Shown: one piece after another, positions 45,491 through 57,781 of the stretch | Layout: each line of letters opens with the position of its first letter | Position numbering within the stretch: position 1 is the first letter of the stretch | Origin: Whalleya microplaca | Taxonomy: Eukaryota > Ascomycota > Sordariomycetes > Xylariales > Xylariaceae | Length of the DNA stretch: 64,000 nucleotides | Direction of reading: 5' to 3' | Assembly (NCBI GenBank): GCA_022497155.1 | Contig: MU385726.1 | Location: 372,001 to 436,000, forward strand | Notes under the pieces: generated by a model | The model's input: only the letters and a program-made list of their open reading frames with translations | What the model was told of the DNA's origin: nothing | Database searches by the model: none | Program-made: the position numbers and the translations under genes

Positions 45491-48360
45491 CCTGGTGGCT
45501 CTTGGTAAAGACAGACATGTACTCTAAGAAATAGACATTGACTCTAGGAAATGAGTTCTTTAATCCCTTCTATCACTGCATTGATAGTAAGAGTCACCGA
45601 AAACTAGGGATAGGTTGCTGACACCATTGACATCTACAATCGCCTAATCCACTCGGAACTCGAGCCGCACTAATAATTCGTGCCAACAGCTTGTTGACCA
45701 TAGGGCGGTCAATAGGGCATGCCGTAGTCGGAGCAATTAGATCGCAGTTTTTTACCACCCTCGTAACCCACTCTTAATAGCTCACCGTACTCTAATAAGA
45801 TGGGGTATAGCGCGAGTTCCAATAGATATTACGTTTCGAAAACCCCACTGCGAAGCGCAGTCTGGGGTAGTCTTTTTTCGCAGCCGAAGCCGAAGCCGAA
45901 GTTAAAAATCCAAACAACAAGAAAGCGGATCGGGTAAGTATCTTTCCGTAGCTTATTTAGCTTCCTGAGTAGCGCATGGGATGTGTAAAAGTCACTTCAC
46001 CTCAGTTGTATGCGCACAGGTTGCGACAAGGTTGACACCCAAATCTCCGTCACTGCTGAAAATGGGAGTGAAACTAAAGGTTGCCTTCATAGACGTCAAG
46101 CATAGTGAGACTTCTGGGCTGTGTTTACTGCGTATAGAAGAGGAAGAAGAGCGTACGGACCAGTTCACTTTCACGGTAATCTGTATTTAGAGGTATAACT
46201 GACTAAGGTGTTTACTGCTCTTTGTTATGAATATGAGCTACGAGGCATGTAAATGTCGTGGCAATGCTTCTGGTTTCGATCGAGATATGTATAATACTAT
46301 TAGAGTAACATTGGATCTTCATTGCGGTTCTAAGATTACCTAGTTTTAAAGAAAGATAGCCTTCTTGCTGTATCTCAATATGGCTATCTACCAACTGGTT
46401 CCAACACTTTCACTCTGAACGTTGAAATTATAGCCCTATAAGCCATACTAGAGAATACGTACCTAATCTAAGAAAACGATTGTGTCGTGGACATGGTTTC
46501 TCGGGATGTGTCTTCTGAAGTATAAAATCGTTTACGACATTTTGGAGTGCATTTATAAATATATGAGAACTATATGAAAACTGTATGTTCCCTATTTCAT
46601 ACACCATAGGTTCAGAACTTCTGTTTGCACCCAGTCCGTCCATCCTATAAAATCACGCTAAGTAGAAATATAACATCCTTTCTGGTTGGGTACATATGTT
46701 GATACTTTTGCGTAATGAAGTCGGGTTTACTATTCAATTTCAGTTCACAGACAAAACCCCCGCACCATAACCAAGAGGTACAATTTGAGACTGCAGCAAG
46801 CCTTTGTCTCGTTCGCTTCCCTTTAGTAGTGATCATTGGCATCAATACGCACCTTAGTATTGAGAGGAAGCATCAAAACAGGCTATCATGTAGCTCAAGG
46901 AAGACAGGTTGGTAATAAGACCTAGAAGGAACACCTCCTTACTTGTCTTCCCAGAGATAATTCATATCGATAAGAGATATTCAAATGCCTACAGTTAATA
47001 TACTATCATGATATAGTTCATAAGGTTATTGCGGATTTGAGTGGTGGGATCGAAATAATAGTGATAATGATGGTATAGGCTACGACCGCTACATATCTTT
47101 TCCTCCAATATTTGAAAAATGAGGAAATATTTAAACAAAGCTTCAGAATCTGGAGTGTAGTTTCTACAACTTACCACTACTTAGCATAGAGCCTAACGTA
47201 CCTAGGTACTCTACGAGTGAAGCTATCCGGTCGTTGGTATTGGTCGCCTATCTCTTCACCGAGACCTGGTCATATTCAAGAGACGATACGAGTAAGACTC
47301 CACTAACTAAGCCGAAGAATGGAGGAAACAGCTGAATTACTGTTTACTTGACATGCACTCCTTCAAGCCACCTACGACATCGCTGAGAGTGCATAACATG
47401 AGGGGTAAAGGGTTTATAAGTGGTCTACTAGATCCCCCAACTTTCAGTAAGACAGTATTCAGCTCTCTTCTCTACTAGTTAGTTTCTAGTAATCTATATT
47501 CACTCTTTCTATCACTCCGTATACGCTCGATTACGACACTACTAGGTATTCTTCTCCAAAGGGAGAAATGTTTCTATTAGAAAAACATTTATATACCTAC
47601 CCCTGAGAGTATCTAGGATGTAATCTGACACTATTCGACAATTTGACACATGCTGAGATGCATCTTCTCCTAACAAACCTGTCCGGGTTTTATCACCTTG
47701 AGATGGTCCTGGTGACTCACTAAGCCTGGTGTGGTCGGCAAGAGTCGTCATTAACTCCAGGCGCAACTTACACACCAAGGTCAAGGTAATGAGATGCAAG
47801 CGTGTGATGTAACAAGTTCAAGGCGAGCCTCGCACAGGTTGCCGTTATTCGGTGACCCAACGATGCTTGGGCTGAAGGATATTAGCTCTCCAAAGCAACT
47901 TAGGCAAATGCAACGAAGCGGCGCTGTCTACCTATATGTAGTAATTATACCACGTATACGCTGTCAAATTATACGGCGTATAAGCTGCCAACCTAATGGA
48001 AGTCCAGAAGGAGCTAGGTTCATATGTACAGATACACGTAGGAGCGATTCCTATCAGCGCTAGGAGATCTGGCATTGTTCTCTGGCTCAACTCCAGGCAC
48101 CTTATTGCATTATGTGCCTATTACCTACTACATAATTTATCATTGTACCACCTACCTAGGTATGCGGTACACATAGGTAGCGGATAAATGGCATACCTAG
48201 GTAGGTACATAAGAGACGCCGTTTCCCAACGGGTCTTGTGGGACCTCTTAGGTATTATACATTTGTCCCGCCCTTTTCGTCGCACAACCCAGTCCCTTCC
48301 ACTTTTCTCATTTAGAATCATCCTTTTTGTTAGCTGCTGAGGTATCTGTCCAGGTTCGCC
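45491..48360. other. Long spacer with hairpin and palindromes
   Basis: About 2.9 kb without a supported gene. It includes a GC hairpin with T-tract (45843-45876), a (CCGAAG)3 repeat (45884-45901), and three TACCTAGGTA palindromes (47199-47208, 48153-48162, 48194-48203). The last two are within 210 bp of the hydrolase ATG. Confidence 0.5.
45843..45901. repeat. GC hairpin, T6 tract and (CCGAAG)3
   Basis: CCCCACTGCG followed by AA and then GCGCAGTCTGGGG forms a strong stem interrupted by a two-base bulge (45843-45867). TAGTC and six T follow, then three copies of CCGAAG. The layout looks like the end of a mobile element or a polymerase III-type terminator. No element body was found beside it. 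Confidence 0.6.
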
Positions 48361-49203
48361 ATGGGTCGGCTCTCTATACTTGTGATTCCTGGGGCCTCCG
48401 CCCTTCCAGAATTTTATACTCCCGTTGTCGATGCTGTGACAGCACATGGACTTGACATCAAAGCCTTACATACGCCTAGCGCTGGTAATCCGGGACCTAG
48501 AGATGGAGAGCCTCCGACGATGTATGACGATGCAAACTTTATTGCTACGCAGATCAGAAGCCTTGCAGATGCTGGCAATGACGTAATACTCATCGCTCAC
48601 TCCTATGGTGGGACACCAGCTACGGAGAGTGTGCGAGGACTGAGTAAGAAGGAAAGGGAGTCGCAAGGTCTAAAGGGTGGAGTCGTCAGGATCGCCTATA
48701 TGACATCTCTGGTGCCCAATGTAGGGCAGCCAGCTGCGAGCGTGCTGGCATCCTTGCCCGAAGAGAGCAAGGTCCCATCTACAGTTGTTTGTTCTTTCCC
48801 CGCCAGCACGACTTGATGAGCTAAGAGAAGCTAATTCGAAACCAAGAGGGAAAACGGCTGGTTTTACTACTACGATATCCCAAAGATGGCTGCTCTAACG
48901 TTCTCAGATATGCCTAAAGAAGAGGGCGAAGTCTGGGCCAGGAAGCTAACGGAGCACTCAGCTGCTAGCTTTGCTAGTACTTTGACGTACGCTGGCTTCA
49001 AAGATGTTCCGGTGTCCTATCTTCTCTGTCTGCGTGACCTCACTATTCCGCCTGAAATTCAGAGATCCGGCATTCACATGATTGAGCGAGAAACCGGGAA
49101 AAAAGTTAGCGTCACAAGTGTCCCGTCTGACCACGTTGCGCCTCTCACTCATCCCGACGAAGTTGTGAGATGGATTATCCAAATGGCTGAGGAGAAACAC
49201 TAA
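48361..49203 (+). CDS. Alpha/beta hydrolase, small esterase-like
   Basis: Exons 48361-48786 and 48847-49203 (60-bp intron, donor GTTTGT, acceptor CCAAG) give 260 residues. The intron is needed because the first frame stops at 48814 while the second continues the fold. Visible triad: nucleophile Ser81 in AHSYGG, acid Asp206 in CLRDLTIP, His238 in SDHVAPL. The start GRLSILVIPGASALPEFYTP provides the first strand and oxyanion loop. Pattern and length match the fungal AB-hydrolase group related to plant methyl-esterases; substrate unknown. The donor is weak, so if it is not used the gene would be truncated at 151 residues. Two TACCTAGGTA palindromes lie upstream. Confidence 0.85.
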
Positions 49204-51890
49204 AGTCTCTGGGGCAGTGGTGGTCGGTAAGACGACTGCAGTCCCAATATTCCCTTATTTTGGCCTATTACCCTGTTTGCTACTGCTACTTATATAGCTT
49301 TGGCTTTCATTTGACTTATTAGGGACTCTTAGGTCTTGGGCCGTCTCTTATCCTAGAATTGCAAAAAAACAACGAGTATGTAGCTTCTTAAATGAATTGG
49401 TGCCCGCCGAAACTACACTATACCTTAACCAATTATTTATTTATACCATGCAAACCACTTCGCTTCAATTCAGTATTCTATCCTGTTCATTAATTTTTCC
49501 TCTGGACTTTTCCAAGAGCTCCCTGTTCGGCATACTGGTTGAGACTACGTAGGAAGTACATCATTGTTCCGATAGTACTAGTAAATGACCCCCCTTGTAC
49601 TTTCTGTCTCTTTTTTCATAAGCAAGGTATGCAGCTACATTCGGCCAAGCAGCATTGGTTCCTCTATAAGTTAATTACACATAATGTAAGTGTGCCTATC
49701 TCTATCTATCTATGAACAGGTAGTTCTTGTCGTAACTAAGACACATCTTTAGCTGCTGACATGAAAGACCTTAAATATTTAGAATAATTTTTTAATATTT
49801 TAGTAACACTTGTTACCTGTAGATGAGCGGCGTAGGGAGGTAATACATGCAATACAACCATCACGTTCTTCCAACCGCATCAGGAGTGTCTAAAAAACAC
49901 CCACACTACCATAACAGCCAATCATACATGGAGGCTTCAGAGATTTTTGTTTCATTCACATATGACAAAGCCTACCTATTAAAGCCGTATATATGCGCAA
50001 CTTTGACATAATCTCAATATCTGCTTAATAGAACCTACATATGAGTTTATAATTTTCTTTAATGGGCGTCGAGAAATGATACTGCAAAGCTGGCTTGTAG
50101 ATTCCCAGTGTAGTACGGCAGTGTGGGTGTTATTTCATGCTATCCTGCGTGAGCGAACTCAGCATGTTATGTGGTCCGCGCGCATGATCTGTGCTGTGGA
50201 ATGCATTTTACAGCTATTGTATGCACTTGTAATCCTGTCATCCACCAAGAGAAATTAACAGAGGTGAGGCTGCCTGTTATTGCCTATTCATGTACGAATC
50301 ATAATAATAGAAAAGCGGAGGAATCCCTCATCAGCACTAGGCACATACGGTCAAAGCCTTTTAACCTCAACTAGAAGGCACTGACCACCTGACGTCAGCT
50401 CCAGCAGTCGCCTGGCTACATAATATGCTGTACATAAGCAGCTGCCGTAACCTAGAGCAGACTTTGAAACAAGCATTTCATACTCTCTTAGCAAGATTAT
50501 ATCACATCTTTGCGGTGTTTAATGTCACAATACATCTCGTGGCTGATGTGACAAATAAGCAACATGACTTTGCTGATAGGGCAAAGCCCCTTGTTCCTGC
50601 GTGTGGGGCCGGTTATACTACCTACTTATATAGTACAGATGCAGTACCTAAAAGGAGAGAACCAGCATTTGTGCCGGATTGTCGCGTGCCTATGGCACTA
50701 TAGGTACCTAGACCAGCCCCATGCGAAACCTTAACATATTACTATAGGTTTAACAGCCTTACTCACAGGATATACCTAGTCGTAAAAGACTTAGTGAGGC
50801 TCTATACCTCAAGTAAGAAGAGAGTAAGAATCACTTCTGCACAGAGCTTGGAATCCTATATACAACTATGTACTCAAGTGACTCAACTGCTATCTCTATT
50901 GTAGAGAGTAATGGAAGTACAGTTGTTGCTTTAGAGTGGTTATAAGCCCATGGTAAGTTTTTTCCTTATGGGGCCTGCTAAAAAGCACTTTTCCACAGCT
51001 TCTAGACTTTCTCCACAACCAATACAACCCTTTTTACACCACTTTACTTCCTCTCACATCAAGACCACACGTTCTTGTATGGCCTGTTGACCCGCTAGCA
51101 TCCATCTACTGCGAGTATACTTATTAGGTTGTTTGAGGAACGAGTGGGGGTAAGGCTAGTACGGAGTGCATAGAAGCAAGCGACCGTCACTGAAATTGTA
51201 GACTAGTAAGTCAATTGAAAGGTCAACTGTCAGCATAGACCAGTCATCCGGACTATTCCATTACGGGTCCAGCTATTTGCAGAGATAACAAAGTCTACAG
51301 CGCGTAGAATTGCAAATAACCAAAGGCTGCGATAGGGGAGATCGGCCGCCGTAACCCTACCCTACAACCTTATTATGTATGTTGGATGTGATAGATGCAT
51401 GCATTGTTTGGTGTCATTGTAAGCTTGATGTGTTCTTCTTTTCAGCAGCCAATAGGAAGTAGGCTCTGTTCCTGGGATGCAGTTACTAGTGCGAGCTTAC
51501 CATATTTTCTGTATACCGATGCGACGTTGGATACCTGATCCGCGATCTCTATTCCTTCTTGAGGTCATTCTACTTTGACAAGCTCCTGTTTCACTATATT
51601 TGTAACACGTAATCATACAACCCCACAGGTTCTGTTCCTAGCCGTTTTCTTATCCGCACATCATTTGTGGTTCGGTAATGTAACGCTCGTTCCCGCGATG
51701 CAACTATCCCACTGTAGGCTTCGTATTGTCACTTGAAGGAACTAACGGCTTGATTGTCAACGGCTTGTGGGGGCAATCCTCTTTCCAATTTCTCTCCGTG
51801 ACTACAACTACCCTCTCGCCTTTGATTTAATATCCCAAGCCTCTATGCGACGCCCTCCAGGCCTTTCGACCTCGAGTATCGATGTAGACC
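49204..51890. other. Long spacer (about 2.7 kb)
   Basis: No gene supported. AT-rich around 49.7-50.1 kb, including a short CTAT repeat near 49701-49711. The short frames at 50076-50374 and 50425-50703 lack recognisable features. The last few hundred bases are the rhodopsin-like gene's promoter. Confidence 0.45.
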
Positions 51891-53266
51891 ATGTCGGGCG
51901 CTGGCTACTCGGATATCAATTTCGGCGAGCCTGAGCCGATCTCGAATCGGCCAGAGACCATTATTGGGGTCACCATATCATTCTTGGTACGCCAACACGC
52001 ATTTCACCCCCCGCATTTGTCTTGATGCCCATTATGATAAGTGCTTCCCGATGAGAAAGACGAATTCTCATAGTTGCTGGTTCTAGTTAATATCCTGGGC
52101 CTGCGTTCTCCTCCGATTATATGTCCGATCTAAGGTCGTCCGCGCCCTGGGCTGGGATGACCTATGCGTTGGGCTTTCCCTAGTAGGTGATGGGTGTCTG
52201 CACTCGGTGGCGCTTGAAGATGGAAATTAATGTTGGGGATAGCTTTCAACGTCGGCCGGCTCGATTGCAATATGTGCTGCACTCAAATTTGGATTAGGCA
52301 AACACTTCTTATTGCTTGAGCAATGGCAATGGAGAGGGTATCTTCAAACATTCTATGTAGCGAATGCTACATATGTCACCTCGACAACTTTGATCAAAGA
52401 AGCACTACTGCTACAATACCTCCGAATTTACCAGCGTGGATCCTTCGTATACCGATTCTCGATGTTCCTGGTTGTGTTCATTGGCCTCTGGGGCTTTTCT
52501 TATTCGTTTCTCGCGTGGGTGCCTTGCATACCAGTTCGCCAGTATTGGGACGCCGAAGAAGGTGCTCTTTGCTATGCATACGCCTCTCAGGATGCAGGTC
52601 CATTCGCCGCGACCTATCAAAGCCACACCATTATCAACATGGTACTCGATCTTCTTGTGCTATCCATCCCGTTCCCCCTCTTTTTCAAGGAGGGCCAGAC
52701 TACGGCTGCTCGCATACGATTAGTCGGACTTCTCTCCATGGGCACCTTGTAAGGCTGATCTTTGAAATGTTACTGGTAAAAAATGGCCCTGCTAATGTCT
52801 TTGAAGTGTCATCGTTTTCGCGATCTGGAGATTCATCACCCTCATTGAACATAGAATCGCAACTTACCCGACTAGAGATCCCACGTGGTACAGCCCGATC
52901 AGTATTTTACTATCCGTGTTGGAAGTCGATGCCGCGAGTGTCTGTGCCAGTGTGCCAATATTCTGGCCAGTACTCAGTGAACAGTGGGGCAAGATATTCG
53001 TGACGAAGGAGGTGAATATCACCAGCGAGACGCGATATGTGGACGATGATGAGGACCGGTTAACGCGTGGAACGACGCACAGCAGGGAGGGGAGCGAAAT
53101 TGAGTTGAGTGATGGCAAAGGACTGACTAAAAATAAGAAGGGACATTATCATGATTCTTATATCTTAAGCCAGGTGGACCCATTCAGGCGTGCAAACGAT
53201 CATGTAGAAGTCAGCGCATTGAGTGAAGGTTTCAAGGGATCATCTAGAAAATGGATGAATATATGA
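51891..53266 (+). CDS. Rhodopsin-like seven-helix integral membrane protein (fungal)
   Basis: Exons 51891-51986, 52087-52182, 52243-52748 and 52807-53266 give 385 residues with all frames matched. The family is the large fungal group annotated as rhodopsin domain/integral membrane protein (related to Pth11-type proteins but without an N-terminal CFEM domain here). Visible: short N-tail, helix 1 TIIGVTISFL...SWACVLLRLYVRSKVV, the conserved GWDDLCVGLSL before helix 2, YVTSTTLIKEALLLQYLRIY, FSMFLVVFIGLWGFSYSFLAW, CIPVRQYWDAEEGALCY, INMVLDLLVLSIPFPLFF, RIRLVGLLSMGT, FAIWRFITLIEHR, then DPTWYSPISILLSVLEVDAA and a charged 90-residue C-tail. Ligand and signalling role unknown. The first introns are assigned from splice signals alone. 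Confidence 0.85.
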
Positions 53267-55035
53267 GGTCGCACAAAGCGATTTGTCGGACTGATGGTGT
53301 CCTACGGTTTTCATCTCTGGTTTCATCTTGCTTCTTGACTTGTGCACCACTTATTTATAAGCACGTTTACCATTCTCTAGCTACAGATATAACGACCATG
53401 GACTAACAGCCACTAATGCCATAAGAACTACTACGTTGTGGCCGGAAAAAATCTCGAACATTTGACTTACACGTAGAGGTAAATAGAGGCACCACATCTA
53501 TACTTGACAACGATATTGGTGGGCCAACAGAACTAGATAGGCGGCTTTGTATCTTCAAAACGATATAATAGACTTTGTCTTTAAATTACTTAGACACATT
53601 GGGTACACTTTCCGCTTGTTTAGATAAAGTTTAAACCATTGGGCACTTAGCTCAATAAGAGTGATAGTTAGCTGGTTTCACGGGTGTTTCATAGTGATCG
53701 ATAATTTTAAGGTCACCGCCTCACCATTGATGTCTTCACTAGTGAGGGAATGTTTCTAGGTTTATCCATGAGGAACTGTTTGATAGAGCTCCTCAGGTAG
53801 TTCAGTTACGGGACGAATTGCGGTTGTTCCCAGGTCATCCGAAAGGGGGAAGCATACTAGCTTAAAAGATCATGCAAAGTCATATATTATAGCCTTAGTC
53901 TGAGAGGTAATCCCAATATAGTGTCGACCCTGTATTCAAGCATTAGAATACGAGAATGCTATAGTACCTAGCATTTCTAATGGTTTTCAAGAAAGATCTC
54001 ATTGTACAGCAATCCACAATGGACCGCGGGGTTAGCTAGAAATATGTTTGGTATTTTTGACACCGTAAACTAAAATATAAAGGAATCTAGTCGATAAGCC
54101 AACCTCTTTTGGCCAGAATCGTCTCATATGGTTCGAGAATCTCCCGTAGACCACCTTCAAGCGGCGTTCTTCAATTCGAGGCCAGTGGTCGTCTCAACAG
54201 ATATAGCGAAGAGCATATCGAGTAGACTAGTTACACTAGCTGCATTGCACTTATTTTGCATTGCTTGTTTGCATCTAGAGCTCAACAGTGGAAAGCCGTA
54301 GACGACGTGTCTCGTGGTAGGTAACCTTGATAGACCCCTGTGAACTGGCCAGGCCAAGCAGTTAATAGGCCTATTGCATCATCTTCTCAAAAGCAGGATG
54401 ACCTTACATGCCTTACTTCGGAGGATGGGAATGGACAAAAGCCGCCAATTGCGTTAAGGAGATACTGTTATTATATACCAGGTTAGCATAGTTTCACTAT
54501 CCGCAATCTCCGACTAAGCCTAGAAAACTCCGAAACACAAGGCGAATAAAATAGCCTACGTGCACATACTAGGAAGAATAACTTTTGAGCCTGGCTCTCA
54601 AAATATCTCAAAGCTTCGCCACGTAAGATTGGCTCGAAACTCTTCAGCTTCCTACTAGTATCCTGAACAATGAGTCAAGCAGAAGGACTTGACGTAGATA
54701 GCTACAATGCCTAGGGCAGGTTGACGATACTTGATATCATAAGTTATTATAACATTATCAGAGAATAAGAGGTAATTCGCATAAAGAAACCTAGTCTACC
54801 TGACTATTAAAAGCCGGAAGTATGGCGTTATTGAGTATCCAAAGACATATCAAGCGCAACCTCCTAATTTCCTATCAAACATTAAATAATGCGTTTGCAG
54901 TATCCAGAATAAATTTATCCAGTCTCCTTCGATTCTTGCTCGAAGACCATAGCATTTTTTTCTCGATGAAATACGTTACTCTTTGCAACTCCGTAAGACT
55001 TGCGTAAATGTGACGGCTACAGAATTATCCGATGA
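53267..55035. other. Spacer, AT-rich
   Basis: About 1.8 kb with stops in every frame and no supported gene. Possible 3' region of the rhodopsin-like gene at the left end. Confidence 0.45.
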
Positions 55036-55351
55036 GAACATGGACGAATTGATCGGAAGGAAATTCTAGGGGAGGATCATTCCAGTGCTGCAGATGAAAT
55101 TGCTACCCAATCAGAGCGCTTGAGATCTGACATCATGCAACCAAGCGGTCTTCGAAGGGCTTCACGCTACACAAAGTCTGTTCGCATGCATACAGGTGCG
55201 TGCGGCTGAAAGGGGGAATCCCCTCATGATCGACGTACTATTGCAAGCCACTCGGCAGTTGTTCTTTGCCGCCCGCTCTAATTATAACCAAGAGATATCA
55301 AACTTGGTGGTATTGGAGGCCTTGGAAATAGGACCTCAACAGTTCTTCTGA
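55036..55351 (+). pseudogene. Short coding remnant, unknown family
   Basis: The open frame 55036-55195 reads EHGRIDRKEILGEDHSSAAD, then EIATQSERLRSDIMQPSGLR. It joins cleanly across a 52-bp intron (donor GTGCGT at 55196, acceptor GCAAG at 55247) to ATRQLFFAARSNYNQEISNL, then VVLEALEIGPQQFF and a stop at 55351. No start codon lies upstream: a TGA at 55033-55035 blocks the frame. The neighbouring frame just before it (TELSDENMDELIGRK) also looks coding, suggesting a frameshift. A small decayed gene is likely; family not recognised. Confidence 0.3.
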
Positions 55352-55638
55352 GATATATGCCCTAATCAAATGGACGGAACTGCTGTTGAGTGACATCAGG
55401 TCCGGGGCAATTCCCCGTGATATCACGATGCAATGCATCGGAGCCGTTATACACATTACCTAGAAGGTCTGCATGGTGTGTTGTCCGGTGATACAAGCAA
55501 TATCATCTGTGAGACTAGTGACGTAGACGGCGCACGTTCTTTTCGTTGCGGTGTGACTTGGGTGTTCTTATAACTTAGGCAATTATCGCCTCGAAGAATC
55601 GCTGTTTCTATCCCTTGCACACGTCTTGCGTGCCCATC

Positions 55639-57124
55639 ATGTCACTTCAAATACCTCAACCAGCCGGTGTCCCTCTGTGTGAGTACTATTCAACATTGTC
55701 TGTTACTCCTGTAGTCGTTGTCAAAATGGAAACGAAACGCCCTGTCATCCCTAACATCGTCGCAAAAAGAAAATATACTAATTTCGGCTACCGTAGTGGG
55801 CAACATCTTCGATGTTGACCCGAACAATACTTGGGACTCCCTGAGGAAGTTGGCAGAAAAATACGGGGAGATATTCCAGATCAAAGTTCTCGGCCAAACT
55901 ATTGTCTTCGTTGCAGGCGCAGCACTCGCAGAGGAACTATGCGACGAGAAGCGGTTTCGAAAATATGTCGGCGGCCCGATTGTTGAGATTCGGTACGCTG
56001 TGCACGACGCACTCTTCACCGCTTTCGATCACGAGGCCAGTTGGGGCATTGCACATCGCATTATGGCACCGAAGCTTGCACCTTCGTCGCTCGCGAAGCA
56101 CTTCGACGAGATGCGGGATACCGTCGCCGAGCTCACAGAGAAATGGAATGGCCTCGGCGCCCACAACGAGATATCAATACTCGGGGAGTTGAACCGATTG
56201 AACCTTGAAGCGACGACTCTGACACTGTTTGGTAAGAAGCTGAACTGCCTCACGGGCCCCGAGCATCCCATGTTGAAAGGCATGGAAGATTCCACGTCCG
56301 AGGCAATGAAGCGACCAACGCGACCTGGACTTCTAAATTGGCTTTGGTACGGAGGGAAATTCAAGACGGCCACCGCCTCCATGCGGACATATGCGACAGA
56401 AGTGGTGGATAACCGCAAAGCAAACCCGACGGACCGCGACGACCTGCTCGCAGCTCTCATGAGCAGCAAAGACCCGGAGACAGGCAAGACCCTGACTGAT
56501 TCGCAAGTCGTCGACGAGATCATCTCCATGCCTATCGGGAGTAGTACTGCGCCGGCGTTACTCAGCACCGCCATCTATTTCCTCTTGACGAACCCAGCTG
56601 CCATTGAGAAAGCCCGCGAGGAACTGGACACCGTAGTTGGTGCCGGCGAGCTTTCCTACGCCCATCTGGCCCGGCTCGAATACCTCGAAGGCATTATCCG
56701 CGAGTCCCTTCGCCTTTCTTTCGCCGCCCCGGGATTTAATATCGAACCGATCCCGAACGACAACAAAACACCCGTGCTTCTAGCTGGAGGCAAATACCAA
56801 GTGGCGCATAATCAACCCATGATTATTGTGCTCGCTGGAGTGAATAGGGATCCGACGATCTTCGAGGAGCCTTTAGCATTTGAGCCTGAGCGTATGATAG
56901 GGCAGAAGTTTGAGAAGTTGCCGGAAGGTGTAAAAAAATGGTTTGGGAATGGAAAAAGGGAATGCATAGGGAAGTATTGGGCATGGCAATTTAGCATGAT
57001 CACTTTAGCCATGTTACTGAAAGATGTTAACTTTAAGCTAACAGACTTTACCTATCGCTTCAGTCAAGACGGGTGGTTTAATTTACGGCCTGTAAAGTTT
57101 CAAGTTCAAGTTAAGCTAAGATAG
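55639..57124 (+). CDS. Cytochrome P450, BM3/CYP505-like haem domain without reductase
   Basis: Exons 55639-55678 and 55797-57124 (118-bp intron, donor GTGAGT, branch TACTAAT, acceptor CCGTAG) give 455 residues: MSLQIPQPAGVPLLGNIFDV joins smoothly. P450 motifs: helix C WGIAHRIMAP, helix I region MPIGSSTAP (about 258-266) in place of the usual AGxxT, ExxR as ESLR (316-319), PERF-like FEPERM, and haem loop WFGNGKRECIG with Cys403. The closest resemblance I recall is the haem half of fungal self-sufficient P450-reductase fusions (CYP505-type), including VFVAGAALAEELCDEKRF. The frame ends at the haem domain, so it must use a separate reductase. There is no N-terminal membrane anchor, unlike ordinary fungal P450s, so it is probably soluble. 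No secondary-metabolite partners nearby. Confidence 0.92.
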
Positions 57125-57336
57125 ATATAAAGAAGAAAGGAGAGGAAGGGGGAAAGATTATTAAAAAAAAATTTGGTCAACCCAGAGGGAGATGAGCTCG
57201 CCCATTATCTCCAATCATAACATGTGGTCCAAGATAAGCCATCAGAATAACCCGGGCTTGGTACATTCTCCCACAGCTTTGGCTGGGGGTCCCGCTGTCG
57301 GAAAGTGGGATGATCAAATATGATTTTTGACAATGA

Positions 57337-57423
57337 ACTCACTCAGGGAATTGAACCCCGTACCTTTCAAGAACTAGTTGCCTAGAAACTGAACTGTTGG
57401 TCTGACCAGTGAGCCAACTGATT
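57337..57423 (-). ncRNA. tRNA-like sequence, pseudo-tRNA or SINE head
   Basis: On the minus strand TGGCTCACTGG (57406-57416) is a good A box and CGGGGTTCAATTCCCTG (57344-57360) a clean T-arm with the B box GGTTCAATTCC. The T stem pairs in four of five positions plus one G-T. The distance between boxes is about 14 bases longer than in an intronless tRNA, and neither acceptor nor anticodon stem pairs well. A tRNA with intron, a decayed tRNA or a tRNA-derived SINE would fit. Confidence 0.4.
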
Positions 57424-57470
57424 TTGGAAAGCTTGAGTGTACTTTGGTTTATATGGCAACCACCCTTAAG

Positions 57471-57495
57471 CTCAGGCTCCTCAGGCTCCTCAGGC
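57471..57495 (+). repeat. CTCAGGCTC direct repeat, 2.8 copies
   Basis: Nine-base unit repeated head to tail at 57471-57479 and 57480-57488, with a seven-base partial third copy. It lies 287 bp upstream of the 57782 start. No function inferred. Confidence 0.8.
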
Positions 57496-57781
57496 CAGCC
57501 ACTTCTAGTTCAGTTCCCCTTCACTATCGTGATTTACTGTTGCCCAGTAGACAATGTGCTATCTTCAAGCAAGCACCGGTATAACCCTCAAGTAAAATAA
57601 CCCTGTTCCCGTTTATTTCAGTTGCCCACCGTCTTTCACAATTCTGCGCAGCCTCCTCCACGTACCAATCCCTCATTAAAAAACAAATCCCCCTCTCCTC
57701 CCCCCGCAGATATTCAAGTTTTTTTCCTGCGTTCGCCGCAATAAACCAGATCGCATTACAATCGGAACTCACACTATCATC

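Larger units (their letters stand above)
57125..57781. other. Spacer with tRNA-like element and 9-bp repeat
   Basis: Holds a minus-strand tRNA-like segment (57337-57423, listed separately) and a direct repeat CTCAGGCTC, two full copies and one partial, at 57471-57495. The remainder is the promoter and leader of the gene at 57782. Confidence 0.5.

Noticed and set aside
48361..49203. Alpha/beta hydrolase as a frameshifted pseudogene
   Set aside because: The two frames join cleanly through a 60-bp intron with plausible signals, and the triad is complete, so a spliced gene is the simpler reading. The weak GTTTGT donor keeps some doubt.
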